Shown here piece by piece: positions 6,236 to 15,000 of a stretch of DNA of 15,900 bases. The notes below the pieces were generated by a model that had not been told where the DNA came from, did not search any database, and worked only from the letters and a program-made list of their open reading frames with translations. The stretch is from Rhodospirillaceae bacterium. GTDB taxonomy: Bacteria > Pseudomonadota > Alphaproteobacteria > Rhodospirillales > 2-02-FULL-58-16. A program made the position numbers and the translations under genes. The stretch is from the NCBI GenBank assembly GCA_013349695.1, contig DUZD01000034.1, positions 1-15,900 on the forward strand, written 5' to 3'. How positions within the stretch are numbered: position 1 is the stretch's first letter; each line of letters starts with the position of its first letter.

Positions 6236-6284
6236 CCGTTTTCCCCAATTCCTTTTAATATGAACTCTTTTGTATGGAAAACGG
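6236..6284. repeat. Inverted repeat upstream of rpmJ and the CULT gene
   Basis: CCGTTTTCC (6236-6244) and GGAAAACGG (6276-6284) are perfect 9-base inverted copies with an AT-rich 31-base loop. It lies in the gene-free stretch 6119-6411 between the divergent CULT and rpmJ genes, where I otherwise see only the rpmJ promoter. Its role is unknown. Confidence 0.4.
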
Positions 6285-6334
6285 AAAGCCGCTCGTCATT
6301 TCGCCATTGCGCTCGGCGGCCCGCCTTCCGGATA

Positions 6335-6363
6335 TTGACAGACCGCCGCCGAGCCCCTAACTT
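6335..6363 (+). promoter_or_regulatory. Sigma-70-type promoter of rpmJ
   Basis: A perfect -35 TTGACA (6335-6340), a 17-base spacer and TAACTT (6358-6363) as a moderate -10 lie about 50 bases before the rpmJ start. The perfect -35 and ideal spacing fit a strongly expressed ribosomal protein gene. Confidence 0.55.
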
Positions 6364-6411
6364 TCCGCTCCTCGGCCACCCGGCCTTGGTCGGCAAATCG
6401 GGATTGGGCTC

Positions 6412-6537
6412 ATGAAGGTAAAAAACTCCCTGAAGTCGGCGAAACTGCGTGACAGAAATTGCCGTATCGTCCGCCGCCGCCGCCGCGTTTACGTGACCAA
6501 TAAACGCAACCCGCGTTTCAAGGCGAGGCAGGGCTGA
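6412..6537 (+). CDS. rpmJ: Ribosomal protein L36 (bL36), zinc-free form
   Basis: A 41-residue protein beginning MKVKNSLKSAKLRDRNCRIV and ending YVTNKRNPRFKARQG, an unmistakable L36. It is one of the smallest proteins of the large ribosomal subunit, binding 23S rRNA near the peptidyl transferase region. Only one cysteine (C17) is present, so this is the C-minus form without the zinc ribbon (the C-plus form has CxxC, a third Cys and a His). The C-minus form is usual in alphaproteobacteria. The gene stands alone rather than in the spc ribosomal operon, with its own promoter at 6335-6363 and a strong palindrome 50 bases after its stop. Its size makes it easy to miss in automated gene calling. Confidence 0.95.
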   Translation: MKVKNSLKSAKLRDRNCRIVRRRRRVYVTNKRNPRFKARQG

Positions 6538-6587
6538 TCCTTTTAGCGTTTTTCTTCCGGCGTCCTTGGTTCCCGCGACCGCGCACC

Positions 6588-6651
6588 TAGAGCAAATCCA
6601 GATTGATTGGAATCGCCAAAGGCGATCCAACAATCAGGAGAGTTTGCTCTA
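6588..6651. repeat. Palindromic intergenic repeat, copy 2
   Basis: Perfect inverted ends TAGAGCAAA (6588-6596) and TTTGCTCTA (6643-6651) enclose an inner hairpin. GATTGATTGGAATCGCC (6601-6617) pairs with GGCGATCCAACAATC (6621-6635) with two one-base bulges and a 3-base loop, so nearly all 64 bases can form one long stem. The left end is related to copy 1 at 5570. A degenerate half copy, TAGAGCGG, lies at 6663-6670. It lies between rpmJ and glcD, and could terminate rpmJ. Confidence 0.65.
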
Positions 6652-6678
6652 ATTTATTAAAGTAGAGCGGTTTTCCTT

Positions 6679-6707
6679 TTGGCCGGCTTCATTATCGCTT
6701 ACATAAT
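6679..6707 (+). promoter_or_regulatory. Candidate promoter of the glcDEF operon
   Basis: TTGGCC (6679-6684, four of six consensus bases), a 17-base spacer and CATAAT (6702-6707, five of six) lie 30 bases before glcD. It overlaps no other gene. GAGG at 6726-6729 is the likely ribosome site. Confidence 0.45.
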
Positions 6708-6737
6708 ACCGGCAACCATTCCGCCGAGGCCGCAAGG

Positions 6738-8225
6738 ATGCGAATGCCGGAACCAGACGCCGGGGTGATCTCCCGCCGGTCTGAAATCATCGCCGCTCTC
6801 GGCGCCATCGTTGCCGGTGAAGGCGTCATCTTCGACGACGATGAGCTTGGCGCCTACGAATGCGACGGCCTGACCGCCTATCGACAGCTGCCGCTGCTCG
6901 TCGTCCTGCCCGAAACCACCGAACAGGTTTCGCGCATCCTCGACTTCTGTCACCTGAACGGCGTCAAGGTGGTGCCGCGCGGCGCCGGCACCTCGCTGTC
7001 GGGCGGGGCGCTGCCCTTGGCCGACGCGGTGACGCTCGGTTTGAGCAAATTCAACCGCATCATCGAGGTGGATTTCGGCAACCGCGCGGTGGTCGCGCAG
7101 CCCGGCGTCACCAATCTCGCCATCACCGCCGCCGTCGCCGACAAGGGCTTCTACTACGCCCCCGACCCGTCGAGCCAGATCGCTTGCTCCATCGGCGGCA
7201 ACGTCGCCGAAAACGCCGGCGGGGTGCACTGCCTGAAATACGGGCTGACCACCAACAACCTGCTGGGACTCGAAATGGTGCTGATCAACGGCGAGGTCAT
7301 CCGCTTGGGCGGCAAGCACCTGGACGGCGGCGGCTACGATCTTCTCGGCCTGATCACCGGCTCCGAGGGCCTTTTGGCGGTCATTACCGAGGTCACCGTC
7401 CGCATTCTCAAGGAACCGCAAACGGCGCGGGCGGTGCTTTTGGGCTTTTCCTCCAACCAGGCGGCCGGGGATTGCGTCGCCGCCGTCATCGGCTCGGGAA
7501 TCATCCCCGCCGCCATGGAAATGATGGACAAACCGGCCATTCACGCGGCGGAGGATTTCATCCATGCCGGCTATCCCCTGGACGTGGAAGCGTTGCTGAT
7601 CGTCGAATTGGACGGCCCCGAGGCGGAAGTGACCTATCTGATCGAACGCATCGAAGCCATCGCCGGCGACGTCGGCGCGCTCGGCGTCCGGGTCAGCTGG
7701 GACGAAAACGAACGCCAGAAATTCTGGGCCGGCCGCAAGGCCGCCTTTCCGGCGATCGGACGGATAACGCCGGACTATTACTGCATGGACGGCACCATTC
7801 CCCGCCACCGCCTGCCCGAGGTTCTGAACCGTACGGCGGAGATGTCGGACCGGTACGGGCTGCGTCTCGCCAATGTCTTTCACGCCGGCGACGGCAACTT
7901 GCATCCGTTGATTCTTTATGACGCCAATGTTCCCGGCGAGCTGGAAAAGGCCGAGGACTTCGGTGCCGACATCTTAAGACTATGCGTCGAAGTGGGCGGG
8001 GTTTTGACCGGCGAGCACGGAGTCGGCGTTGAAAAGCGCGACCTGATGGGGGAAATGTTCAGCGAAGACGACATGAAACAACAGCAGCGGGTCAAATGCG
8101 CTTTCGATCCGGACGGTCTGCTCAACCCCGGAAAGGTCTATCCGACCCTGCATCGTTGCGTCGAACTGGGCCGCCTGCACGTCAGCCGGGGGCAGCTGCG
8201 CTTTCCCGACATACCGAGGTTCTGA
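6738..8225 (+). CDS. glcD: Glycolate oxidase subunit GlcD (FAD-linked)
   Basis: GlcD is the FAD-binding catalytic subunit of the glycolate oxidase complex that oxidises glycolate to glyoxylate and passes electrons to the membrane quinone pool. The 495 residues equal the family norm (E. coli 499). The FAD-binding PCMH domain (about 50-230) includes VVPRGAGTSLSGG (78-90) and IGGNVAENAGG (from 152). The C-terminal oxidase domain has HAGDGNLHP (from H382) and the closing GVLTGEHGVGVEKRD. It ends with the family-typical GQLRFPDIPRF tail. It heads a glcD-glcE-glcF operon, 29 bases before glcE. No glcC-type regulator or malate synthase gene is present in the window. D-lactate or other 2-hydroxyacids are alternative substrates, but the glcE/glcF context favours glycolate. 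Confidence 0.92.
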   Translation: MRMPEPDAGVISRRSEIIAALGAIVAGEGVIFDDDELGAYECDGLTAYRQLPLLVVLPETTEQVSRILDFCHLNGVKVVPRGAGTSLSGGALPLADAVTLGLSKFNRIIEVDFGNRAVVAQPGVTNLAITAAVADKGFYYAPDPSSQIACSIGGNVAENAGGVHCLKYGLTTNNLLGLEMVLINGEVIRLGGKHLDGGGYDLLGLITGSEGLLAVITEVTVRILKEPQTARAVLLGFSSNQAAGDCVAAVIGSGIIPAAMEMMDKPAIHAAEDFIHAGYPLDVEALLIVELDGPEAEVTYLIERIEAIAGDVGALGVRVSWDENERQKFWAGRKAAFPAIGRITPDYYCMDGTIPRHRLPEVLNRTAEMSDRYGLRLANVFHAGDGNLHPLILYDANVPGELEKAEDFGADILRLCVEVGGVLTGEHGVGVEKRDLMGEMFSEDDMKQQQRVKCAFDPDGLLNPGKVYPTLHRCVELGRLHVSRGQLRFPDIPRF

Positions 8226-8254
8226 ATGACCGGAATGGCGATCGTTGGAAGGTC

Positions 8255-9478
8255 ATGAGCGAATCTCTCGGACCGAATTCCGCCGAGCAGGTCATCGAGG
8301 CCGTCCAATGGGCGGTGTCCGGCAACGCTTCTTTCGAGGTCTTGGGTTCCGGTTCCAAGCGCCCCTATGGGCGGCCTTGCCAGGCGTCCCAAGCCCTCGA
8401 CCTCTCGGCGCTCTCCGGCATCGGCCTTTACGAACCGGAGGAACTGGTCATGGGCGCGGCGGCGGCGACACCACTCTCGGAGATCGAGGCGGCTTTGGCC
8501 GAACACTCTCAGCAGCTCGCTTTCGAGCCGATGAATCTGAGCGCCCTTTATGGCGGTGGCGGCGGAGCCGGCACCATCGGCGGCGTCATCGCCTGCAATC
8601 TGTCCGGGCCGCGGCGCCCGCATGCCGGCGCCGCACGCGACCACCTTCTCGGCTTCCAGGCGGTCAGCGGCCGCGGCGAGGTCTTCAAGTCGGGCGGCCG
8701 GGTCGTCAAGAACGTCACCGGCTTCGATCTGAGCAAATTGATCACCGGCTCCTTCGGCACCTTGGGCGTTCTGACCGAGATCACCTTCAAGGTGCTGCCG
8801 GCTCCGCAAAAGCTGCGGACGGTGCTCGTCATCGGCGCCGGTGACGGCGCCGCCATCCAGGCCATGAACAAGGCGCTACAAAGTGCTTGCGAGGTCTCCG
8901 GAGCGGCGCATTTGCCGGCGGCGGTGGCGGCGGGTTGCGGCGTCGATCGCGTCTCTCGGGCCGGTGGGGCGGTGACGGCGATCCGTGTCGAGGGACCGGC
9001 TCCTTCCGTTGACGCGCGTTGCCGGACTTTGCGCGGCTTGCTCGAAGAGTTCGGCGAGATGGGGCAGCTGTCAAGCGGCGATTCCATGGCCTTGTGGCGG
9101 CAAGTGCGCGACGCCGTCTTCTTCGCCGGCGACGGGCAAAGCCAAGTGTGGCGGCTGTCGGTGCCGCCCGCCGCCGGCGCCGAGACGGCGGCGGAGATCT
9201 TGGACGCCATCGACGGTCGGGTTTATTACGACTGGGGCGGCGGGCTGTTGTGGCTGGCCATGGCGCCTCTCGCCGACGCCGGCTACAAGGCCGTGCGCGG
9301 GGCTCTGAAAGCCAGCGGCGGCCACGCCACCCTGGTCCGAGCCTCGGACGAGGTGCGCGCATCGGTTCCCGTCCTCCAGCCGCAACCGGCGGCGCTGGCG
9401 GCGCTGACGGCACGGATCAAGGACGCCTTCGATCCCAAGGGCGTTCTCAATCCCGGCCGCATGTACGAGGGGCTCTAA
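8255..9478 (+). CDS. glcE: Glycolate oxidase subunit GlcE (FAD-binding)
   Basis: GlcE is the second FAD-binding subunit of glycolate oxidase, required for activity together with GlcD and GlcF. The 407-residue product has the FAD_binding_4 pattern: FEVLGSGSKRPYGRP near residue 28, GGGGGAGTIGGVIACNLSG with RRPHAGAARDHLLG, then GGRVVKNVTGFDLSKLITGS and FGTLGVLTEITFK. It closes with the oxidase-family end IKDAFDPKGVLNPGRMYEGL. The frame is open back to 8096, but that part overlaps glcD antiphase. ATG 8255, preceded closely by GGAAGG, gives the expected N-terminus and is the first plausible start after the glcD stop. It is somewhat longer than the E. coli protein (about 350), as is common in alphaproteobacteria. 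The gap to glcF is 10 bases. Confidence 0.9.
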   Translation: MSESLGPNSAEQVIEAVQWAVSGNASFEVLGSGSKRPYGRPCQASQALDLSALSGIGLYEPEELVMGAAAATPLSEIEAALAEHSQQLAFEPMNLSALYGGGGGAGTIGGVIACNLSGPRRPHAGAARDHLLGFQAVSGRGEVFKSGGRVVKNVTGFDLSKLITGSFGTLGVLTEITFKVLPAPQKLRTVLVIGAGDGAAIQAMNKALQSACEVSGAAHLPAAVAAGCGVDRVSRAGGAVTAIRVEGPAPSVDARCRTLRGLLEEFGEMGQLSSGDSMALWRQVRDAVFFAGDGQSQVWRLSVPPAAGAETAAEILDAIDGRVYYDWGGGLLWLAMAPLADAGYKAVRGALKASGGHATLVRASDEVRASVPVLQPQPAALAALTARIKDAFDPKGVLNPGRMYEGL

Positions 9479-9488
9479 AGAGTCGGAC

Positions 9489-10775
9489 ATGCGGACCCAT
9501 TTCTCCACCGCCCAGCTGGCCGATCCCCACCTCAAGGAAGCCAACGACATCTTCCGCAAATGCGTTCACTGCGGATTCTGCATCTCCACCTGCCCGACCT
9601 ATATCCTTCTCGGCGACGAGTTGGACAGCCCGCGCGGGCGCATCTACCTGATCAAGAACATGCTGGAAAACGACAAGCCGGTGGCGGCGGCGGTGGCGAA
9701 ACACCTGGACCGCTGCCTTTCCTGCCTGTCCTGCATGACCGCCTGTCCGTCGGGCGTCGACTACATGCACCTGATCGACGGCGCCCGCGTCCATGTCGAG
9801 AAAACCCTCTCCCGACCGCTTACGGAACGGATTTTGCGCTCGTTTCTGGCCTTGGTCCTTCCCAACCCGGCTATTTTCCGCCTGGCCCTGATCGGCGCCC
9901 ACCTCGCCCGTCCTTTGGCGGGATTTTTTCCGGGCAGGCTCAAAGGCATCATCGGCATCTCGCCGGCATCCGTTTCCGGTCCCGCCGGCGTCGAGCGTCC
10001 GCAAGTTTTTCCGGCCGAGGCAACCCGCCGCAAACGGGTGGCCTTGCTCACCGGCTGCGTCCAGCAGGTGCTGCGCCCGGCGATCAACGAGGCAACGGTG
10101 CGCCTGCTGACCCGCCACGGCTGCGAGGTCGTGGTGGCGAAAGGGGCCGGCTGCTGCGGCGCTTTCGTCCATCATCTGGGCAAGGAAAGAGCCGCGCTGG
10201 CGGCGGCGCGGGCCAACATCGCCGCCTGGGAGCGAGCCGCCGACGCCGGCGGTCTCGACGCCGTCGTCGTCAATGCCTCCGGTTGCGGCACCATGGTCAA
10301 GGACTACGGGCACATGCTGGCCGACGATCGGGACTGGGGCGAACGGGCGGCGCGCATCGCCTCGCTGGCCAAGGACGTGAGCGAAGTCATGGCCGGCTTG
10401 GGCCTCAACGGCGTGACCGGGGAGGCGCGGCCCGCCGTCACCTATCAATCGCCTTGCTCCCTTCAGCACGGCCAACAAATTCTGGGCGAGCCGAAACGGC
10501 TGCTCGCCGGCGCCGGCTTCGAAGTGCTGGAGGCGGCGGAAGAGCATCTCTGCTGCGGTTCCGCCGGCACTTACAACCTCATGCAGCCCGATCTCGCTTC
10601 CCGGCTTGGCAACCGCAATGCCGTCAACCTTGAGGATACCGGCGCCGAGGTCATCGCCACCGGTAACATCGGCTGCTTGGTGCAGATCGCCGGCATCGCC
10701 AAGATCCCCGTCGTCCATACCGTCGAGCTGCTCGACTGGGCGACCGGCGGGCCAATGCCCGTGGAATTGACATAA
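9489..10775 (+). CDS. glcF: Glycolate oxidase iron-sulfur subunit GlcF
   Basis: GlcF carries electrons from the flavin subunits GlcD/GlcE towards the respiratory chain. The 428-residue protein has two 4Fe-4S ferredoxin motifs near the N-terminus: C25/C28/C31/C35 (CVHCGFCISTCP) and C76/C79/C82/C86 (CLSCLSCMTACPSGV). Two cysteine-rich CCG modules follow, GCCGAF (C222/C223) and HLCCGSAGTYN (C355/C356), as in heterodisulfide reductase-like and glycolate/lactate oxidase FeS subunits. A hydrophobic stretch at about 117-145 may aid membrane contact. The length is near that of the E. coli protein (407). It is the last clear member of the glc operon; an 80-base gap separates it from the dehydrogenase gene. 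Confidence 0.93.
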   Translation: MRTHFSTAQLADPHLKEANDIFRKCVHCGFCISTCPTYILLGDELDSPRGRIYLIKNMLENDKPVAAAVAKHLDRCLSCLSCMTACPSGVDYMHLIDGARVHVEKTLSRPLTERILRSFLALVLPNPAIFRLALIGAHLARPLAGFFPGRLKGIIGISPASVSGPAGVERPQVFPAEATRRKRVALLTGCVQQVLRPAINEATVRLLTRHGCEVVVAKGAGCCGAFVHHLGKERAALAAARANIAAWERAADAGGLDAVVVNASGCGTMVKDYGHMLADDRDWGERAARIASLAKDVSEVMAGLGLNGVTGEARPAVTYQSPCSLQHGQQILGEPKRLLAGAGFEVLEAAEEHLCCGSAGTYNLMQPDLASRLGNRNAVNLEDTGAEVIATGNIGCLVQIAGIAKIPVVHTVELLDWATGGPMPVELT

Positions 10776-10854
10776 CCGTCCGGGCGCACCGTTCCCTTGC
10801 CGACGGCTACCGCCACCGTCATTATCTTGATCGTCAAGGAATGGAGGCCCGTAG

Positions 10855-11922
10855 ATGACCGCGGTTCTGGTTCTCGGCGCCGGCAAGATCGGCGTCAGCA
10901 TCGCCGAGGATTTGGCGGCAACCGGCGACTACGACATCACCCTCGCCGACAGCGACGCCCACGCCTTGGAGGCGCGCTCGCCAGGAAAGGTCGAACAGAA
11001 AAGAGTCGACGTGACGGATGGCGATGCTCTCCGCCGGGCGCTCGGCCAGGCGGAAGTGGTGATCAGCGCCCTGCCGTTCTTTCTCAACCAGGGAGTGGCG
11101 GTGGCGGCGAAAGAGGGCGGCGTCCATTATTTCGACCTCACCGAGGACGTAAAATGCGCGCGGCAAGTGCTGGCCTTGGCCAAAAAGGCAAAGACCGTTT
11201 TCGTTTCCCAATGTGGTCTGGCTCCGGGCTTCATCTCCATTGCCGCCAACCATTTGGTGAAAAATTTCGACGAAGTTCACGACGTGCGGCTCCGCGTCGG
11301 CGCTTTGCCACAGTTTCCCGACAACGCCTTGCAGTACAATCTGACCTGGAGCACCGATGGCCTGATCAATGAATACTGCAACCCCTGCGAGGCCATCCAC
11401 GACGGCGAGCGGCGCGAATTGCTACCGCTGGAGGGATTGGAGCACTTCTCGCTCGACGGGGTGCATTACGAAGCCTTCAGCACGTCGGGCGGAATCGGCA
11501 GCCTGTGCGAAACATTGGTCGGGCGGGTACGCAACCTGAACTACAAAACGGTGCGCTATCCTGGCCATCGGGACATGGTCCAGATGCTGGTCCGCGATCT
11601 CAAATTTTGTGAATACCGCGAAACCTTCAAGGAGGTGATCGAAAGGGGAATCCCCATCACCCGCCAGGACGTGGTCCTGGTCTTCGTCACCGTAACCGGG
11701 ATCAGGGACGGTTTGTTGACCCAGGAGAGTTACGTCAAGAAGATCTACGGCGACGCCGAGGGAACGGGACGCAGCGCCATTCAGACAACGACATCGGCCG
11801 GGGTTTGCGCCCTCGTCGATTTGCATCGCCAGGGCCGGTTGCCGGCGGCGGGTTTCGTGCGCCAGGAAGAAACCGATTTCAACGACTTCACCAGCAACCG
11901 TTTCGGCCGGGTCTTTGCTTGA
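10855..11922 (+). CDS. Saccharopine dehydrogenase / lysine dehydrogenase-like protein
   Basis: This 355-residue NAD(P)-dependent oxidoreductase has an N-terminal Rossmann domain with VLVLGAGKIGVSIAEDLA (GxGxxG at residues 8-13), a helix ending in an acidic residue that suits NAD, and VVISALPFF with HYFDLTEDV. The C-terminal catalytic part includes QCGLAPGFISI, ALQYNLTWSTDGLINEY and HYEAFSTSGGIGSL. This is the pattern of the saccharopine dehydrogenase/L-lysine 6-dehydrogenase group (COG1748) rather than the longer carboxynorspermidine type. The reaction is likely oxidation or reduction at an amino-acid amine, with lysine the leading guess; the substrate is not proven. GGAGG seven bases before ATG 10855 fixes the start. 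It follows glcF by 80 bases on the same strand and may be cotranscribed, without an obvious metabolic link. Confidence 0.8.
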   Translation: MTAVLVLGAGKIGVSIAEDLAATGDYDITLADSDAHALEARSPGKVEQKRVDVTDGDALRRALGQAEVVISALPFFLNQGVAVAAKEGGVHYFDLTEDVKCARQVLALAKKAKTVFVSQCGLAPGFISIAANHLVKNFDEVHDVRLRVGALPQFPDNALQYNLTWSTDGLINEYCNPCEAIHDGERRELLPLEGLEHFSLDGVHYEAFSTSGGIGSLCETLVGRVRNLNYKTVRYPGHRDMVQMLVRDLKFCEYRETFKEVIERGIPITRQDVVLVFVTVTGIRDGLLTQESYVKKIYGDAEGTGRSAIQTTTSAGVCALVDLHRQGRLPAAGFVRQEETDFNDFTSNRFGRVFA

Positions 11923-11940
11923 TATAAAAATCATCATGGT

Positions 11941-11969
11941 TTGATCCGCGCCAATTCTATCTCTAATAT
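11941..11969 (+). promoter_or_regulatory. Candidate promoter of the AsmA-family gene
   Basis: TTGATC (11941-11946), a 17-base spacer and TAATAT (11964-11969) lie in the 130-base gap before the AsmA gene. Each box matches four of six consensus bases. A tight hairpin lies just downstream, inside the predicted leader. Confidence 0.35.
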
Positions 11970-11984
11970 CATTTCGGAAAGGGC

Positions 11985-12001
11985 GCCGCCGTTCCGGCGG
12001 C
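11985..12001. repeat. Tight GC hairpin in the leader of the AsmA-family gene
   Basis: GCCGCCG-TTC-CGGCGGC is a perfect 7-base stem with a 3-base loop. No T-run follows, so intrinsic termination is unlikely. It could stabilise the end of the upstream transcript or shape the leader of the next one. Confidence 0.45.
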
Positions 12002-12052
12002 AAGGGCCCCAGGAACAATTCGTTTCAATAGGCCGGTCGCAAAGTTCAAGCC

Positions 12053-15000
12053 TTGAAAAAAATTCTGTTTGGGTTTGTCGGACTTATCATTGTGCTCGTT
12101 GCCGCCGTTGTGGTCGTTCCCGGCTTCATCGATTGGAGCGATTACAAGGATGTGATCGCGGCCCAGGCCAAAGCGGCCACCGGCCGCGATTTGGTCATTG
12201 GCGGCGATATCCGGATCGCCGTCTTGCCGTCGCCGACGTTGGTCGCCAAGGACGTGCGGCTGGCCAACCTCGAGGGCGCCACGGCGCCCCATATGGTGCG
12301 CCTCGGATCGCTCGAAATCAGCGTCGCCTTGGGACCGCTGTTGGGCGGCCGTATCCAGGTGGAAACGGTGAAAATGGTCGATCCCGTGATCGAACTTGAG
12401 ATTTTCGCAGACGGCCGCAACAACCTGTATTTCACCCCCCCCGAGGAAGATTCGGGTCCGGTTTCCGCCCCCACCGCCGCCGCGCCAGGCGGGAAAACGG
12501 GCGCCGGCCCGGCCGCCACCGCTCTCGAAGAGAGCCTGCCGCCCATACAATTGAACAACTTCGTTATCGAAAACGGGAGCCTTGTCTTCATGGACAGCCG
12601 GAACGGAGGCGTCGAAATCGTTGACGGGATCAACGTCAAGATCGCCGCCGCTACCCTGATAGGACCGTTCGATAGCTCCGGCCGCCTCGTCGCCCGCGGC
12701 ATCCCCTTCAGTTACGATGCTTCCGTCGGCAAAATCATCCATGGGCGTACGGTTCCCCTCAACATGAGCTTAAGTGCCCTCGACAGCGACGCCCAGGCGC
12801 GGATATCCGGGACCCTGGTCGGCCTTGCCGACGCCCCGAAATTCAAGGGCAAGGTAAAAGGCAACGGCAAGCGGCTTGCCGGTCTTATCCAGGCCATTGC
12901 CGATGTCGGTTCCCTGCCGGGTTTTCTGTCCCAGGACTTCGAATTCAGCGGTTCTGTCGTTGCCTCCGCCGGCGGCGCCGAGATCGCAGACCTCGGCATT
13001 CGTCTCGGCGACATCAACGCCAGCGGCGACCTCAAGGTGGAATTGAGCAAGATTCCCGTCGTTGCCGCCCGCATCAATGTCAGCAGCATCAACCTGGACA
13101 GATGGTTGTCGCTGCCGCCGGCGCAAAGGAAACCAGCCGCGAAAAGAATAAAGCCGGCGACGGCAACAAAGACGGCAATAAAGAAGGAAAGCGGCGGCGT
13201 TTCACCGAAAGCGTCGATCTCCCTGCCCAAAAAAATTGCCAAGGCCCGGAAAGCGGCGCCTGGGTTCAAGATACCCGCCAATATTGACGGCTCCCTGAAT
13301 CTAACGGTCGACTCGATCACCGCCCGGGGCCAGCTCGTTCGCCGAATTCTCGCCAACGCCGAGCTGGCCAGCGGCGAGATTACCTTGAGTCAGCTTTCCG
13401 CTCAGTTTCCCGGCGGCTCCGACATCGCCGTTTTCGGATTCATCACCGCCGCCGATGGGCAACCGAAGTTCGAGGGCGAAATGGAGGTCACCGTCAATGA
13501 TCCGCGCGGGATGTTGAGATGGCTTGGCACGGCGATGCCGCCCGTGCCCGCCGACCGCCTGCGCAAGCTGACATTGGCGAGCAGATTTACGGCGACATCA
13601 AAGCGGATTGAAACCACCTCTTTGGATCTTCAATTCGACAGTTCCCGGTTGACCGGCGGGGTCACGTTGGCTTTGCGCGCTCCCTTGGCCTTTGGCGCCG
13701 ATTTGACACTCGACCGATTGAACATGGATGCCTATCTGGCGGCTCCAGGCGAGGCGCCCGCCGGGGCGCCCGCCGGGGCGGCAAAAAAGGCGGCGGCGGG
13801 AGGAAAGCAAGCGAAAGCCAAGGCCAAAGCCAAAGCCGCGGTAAAACCGAAAGCCAAATCAAAGGGCAAGCCAAACGCAACGAAACCTTTTCCCGCCTTG
13901 AGCCTGCTCACCACTTTCGACGCCAACCTCAAGGCGCGGGTAAAAACGCTGGTCTATCGAGGTGCGTCCATCAAGGACGTCCGTTTCCACGCTATCCTCT
14001 TCGACAACGCTTTCACCCTGCGGGAAGCCAGCATCGGCAAATTGGCCGGCGCCTCGGCAAAGTTCAGCGGCGCGTTGCAGGGACTTTCCGGTATTCCCGA
14101 GATCAAGGATCTTCGTTTCGACCTGAGCGCCAAAGATCCTTCCCGCTTGTTCCGCCTGGCCGGTATCAGACCGCCCTTTGACGCCAAGAAAATGGGGGCG
14201 GTGGCGGCGAAGGGACGGATCGATGGATCCTTGCTTAAACCGGAACTCACCTTGGACCTGAAGGCCGCTGGCGGCACCACCAAACTGGTGGGCACGGTGT
14301 CCCTGCTGCCCCGGCTCTCGAATCTCGACCTGAAGGCGACAGTCAAGCACAAGAACCTGCCGCGGCTGATAAGGGCCCTGGGGCTGGATTACCAACCGGC
14401 GGGTCGGCTTGGCGGCCTCGACATCGCCGCCACGGTCAAGGGCGACGGCGCGAAAATGATCTTCGACGGCATTGCCGGCACCGTCGGGCCGGTCGCCGTC
14501 GGCGGCACCGTCCAAGTCGATCTCGCCGCTTCCCGCCCCAAGATCACCGCCGACTTGCGCACCGGCAAGATCGCCGTTGATCTTTTCCTTCCGGCCAAGC
14601 GAACGGCTTTGCTTCCCGCCGGTTGGCGCCGTCTCGCCGGGATCATTGACGGCGGCGGCGCCGTCGTTCCCGCATCCTGGATAGCGCCTCCACTTCCCGA
14701 CACCGGTTCGATTCTCCGCAAGGTCGCGGCCAAACGCAAGGTCGCGGCCAAAGACGCATCAGGCAGCGGCCGGTGGTCTCTCGATCCCATCGACTTATCG
14801 GTGCTCAACGCTTTCGAAGCCGACGCCAATTTGAAATCCGAGGCCATTTCTTTCGACAAATACGTACTCGACAACGTCGATCTGGGCATCAAGCTGAGCG
14901 GCGGGCAGTTGAAGGTTCACCGGCTCAGGGGCCTTCTCTTCGGCGGCGCGCTTTCCGGCAGCGCGACCGTCGGGGCGGCGCCCGGGAAACGCATCGAGAC

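Noticed and set aside
6085..6633. 182-codon minus-strand frame across the rpmJ region
   Set aside because: It is antisense to rpmJ, passes through a palindromic repeat and overlaps the start of the CULT gene out of frame.
6699..7904. 401-codon minus-strand open frame opposite glcD
   Set aside because: Lies entirely antisense to a clear glcD gene; it is His/Gly/Val/Asp-rich with no family likeness. Long antisense frames are expected at this GC content.
8096..8254. Upstream extension of the glcE frame
   Set aside because: It overlaps the end of glcD in another frame, and the 53 extra residues are not GlcE-like. ATG 8255 has a ribosome site.
9447..10901. 484-codon minus-strand open frame opposite glcF
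   Set aside because: Antisense to the FeS motifs of GlcF, low-complexity composition, no recognisable domain.
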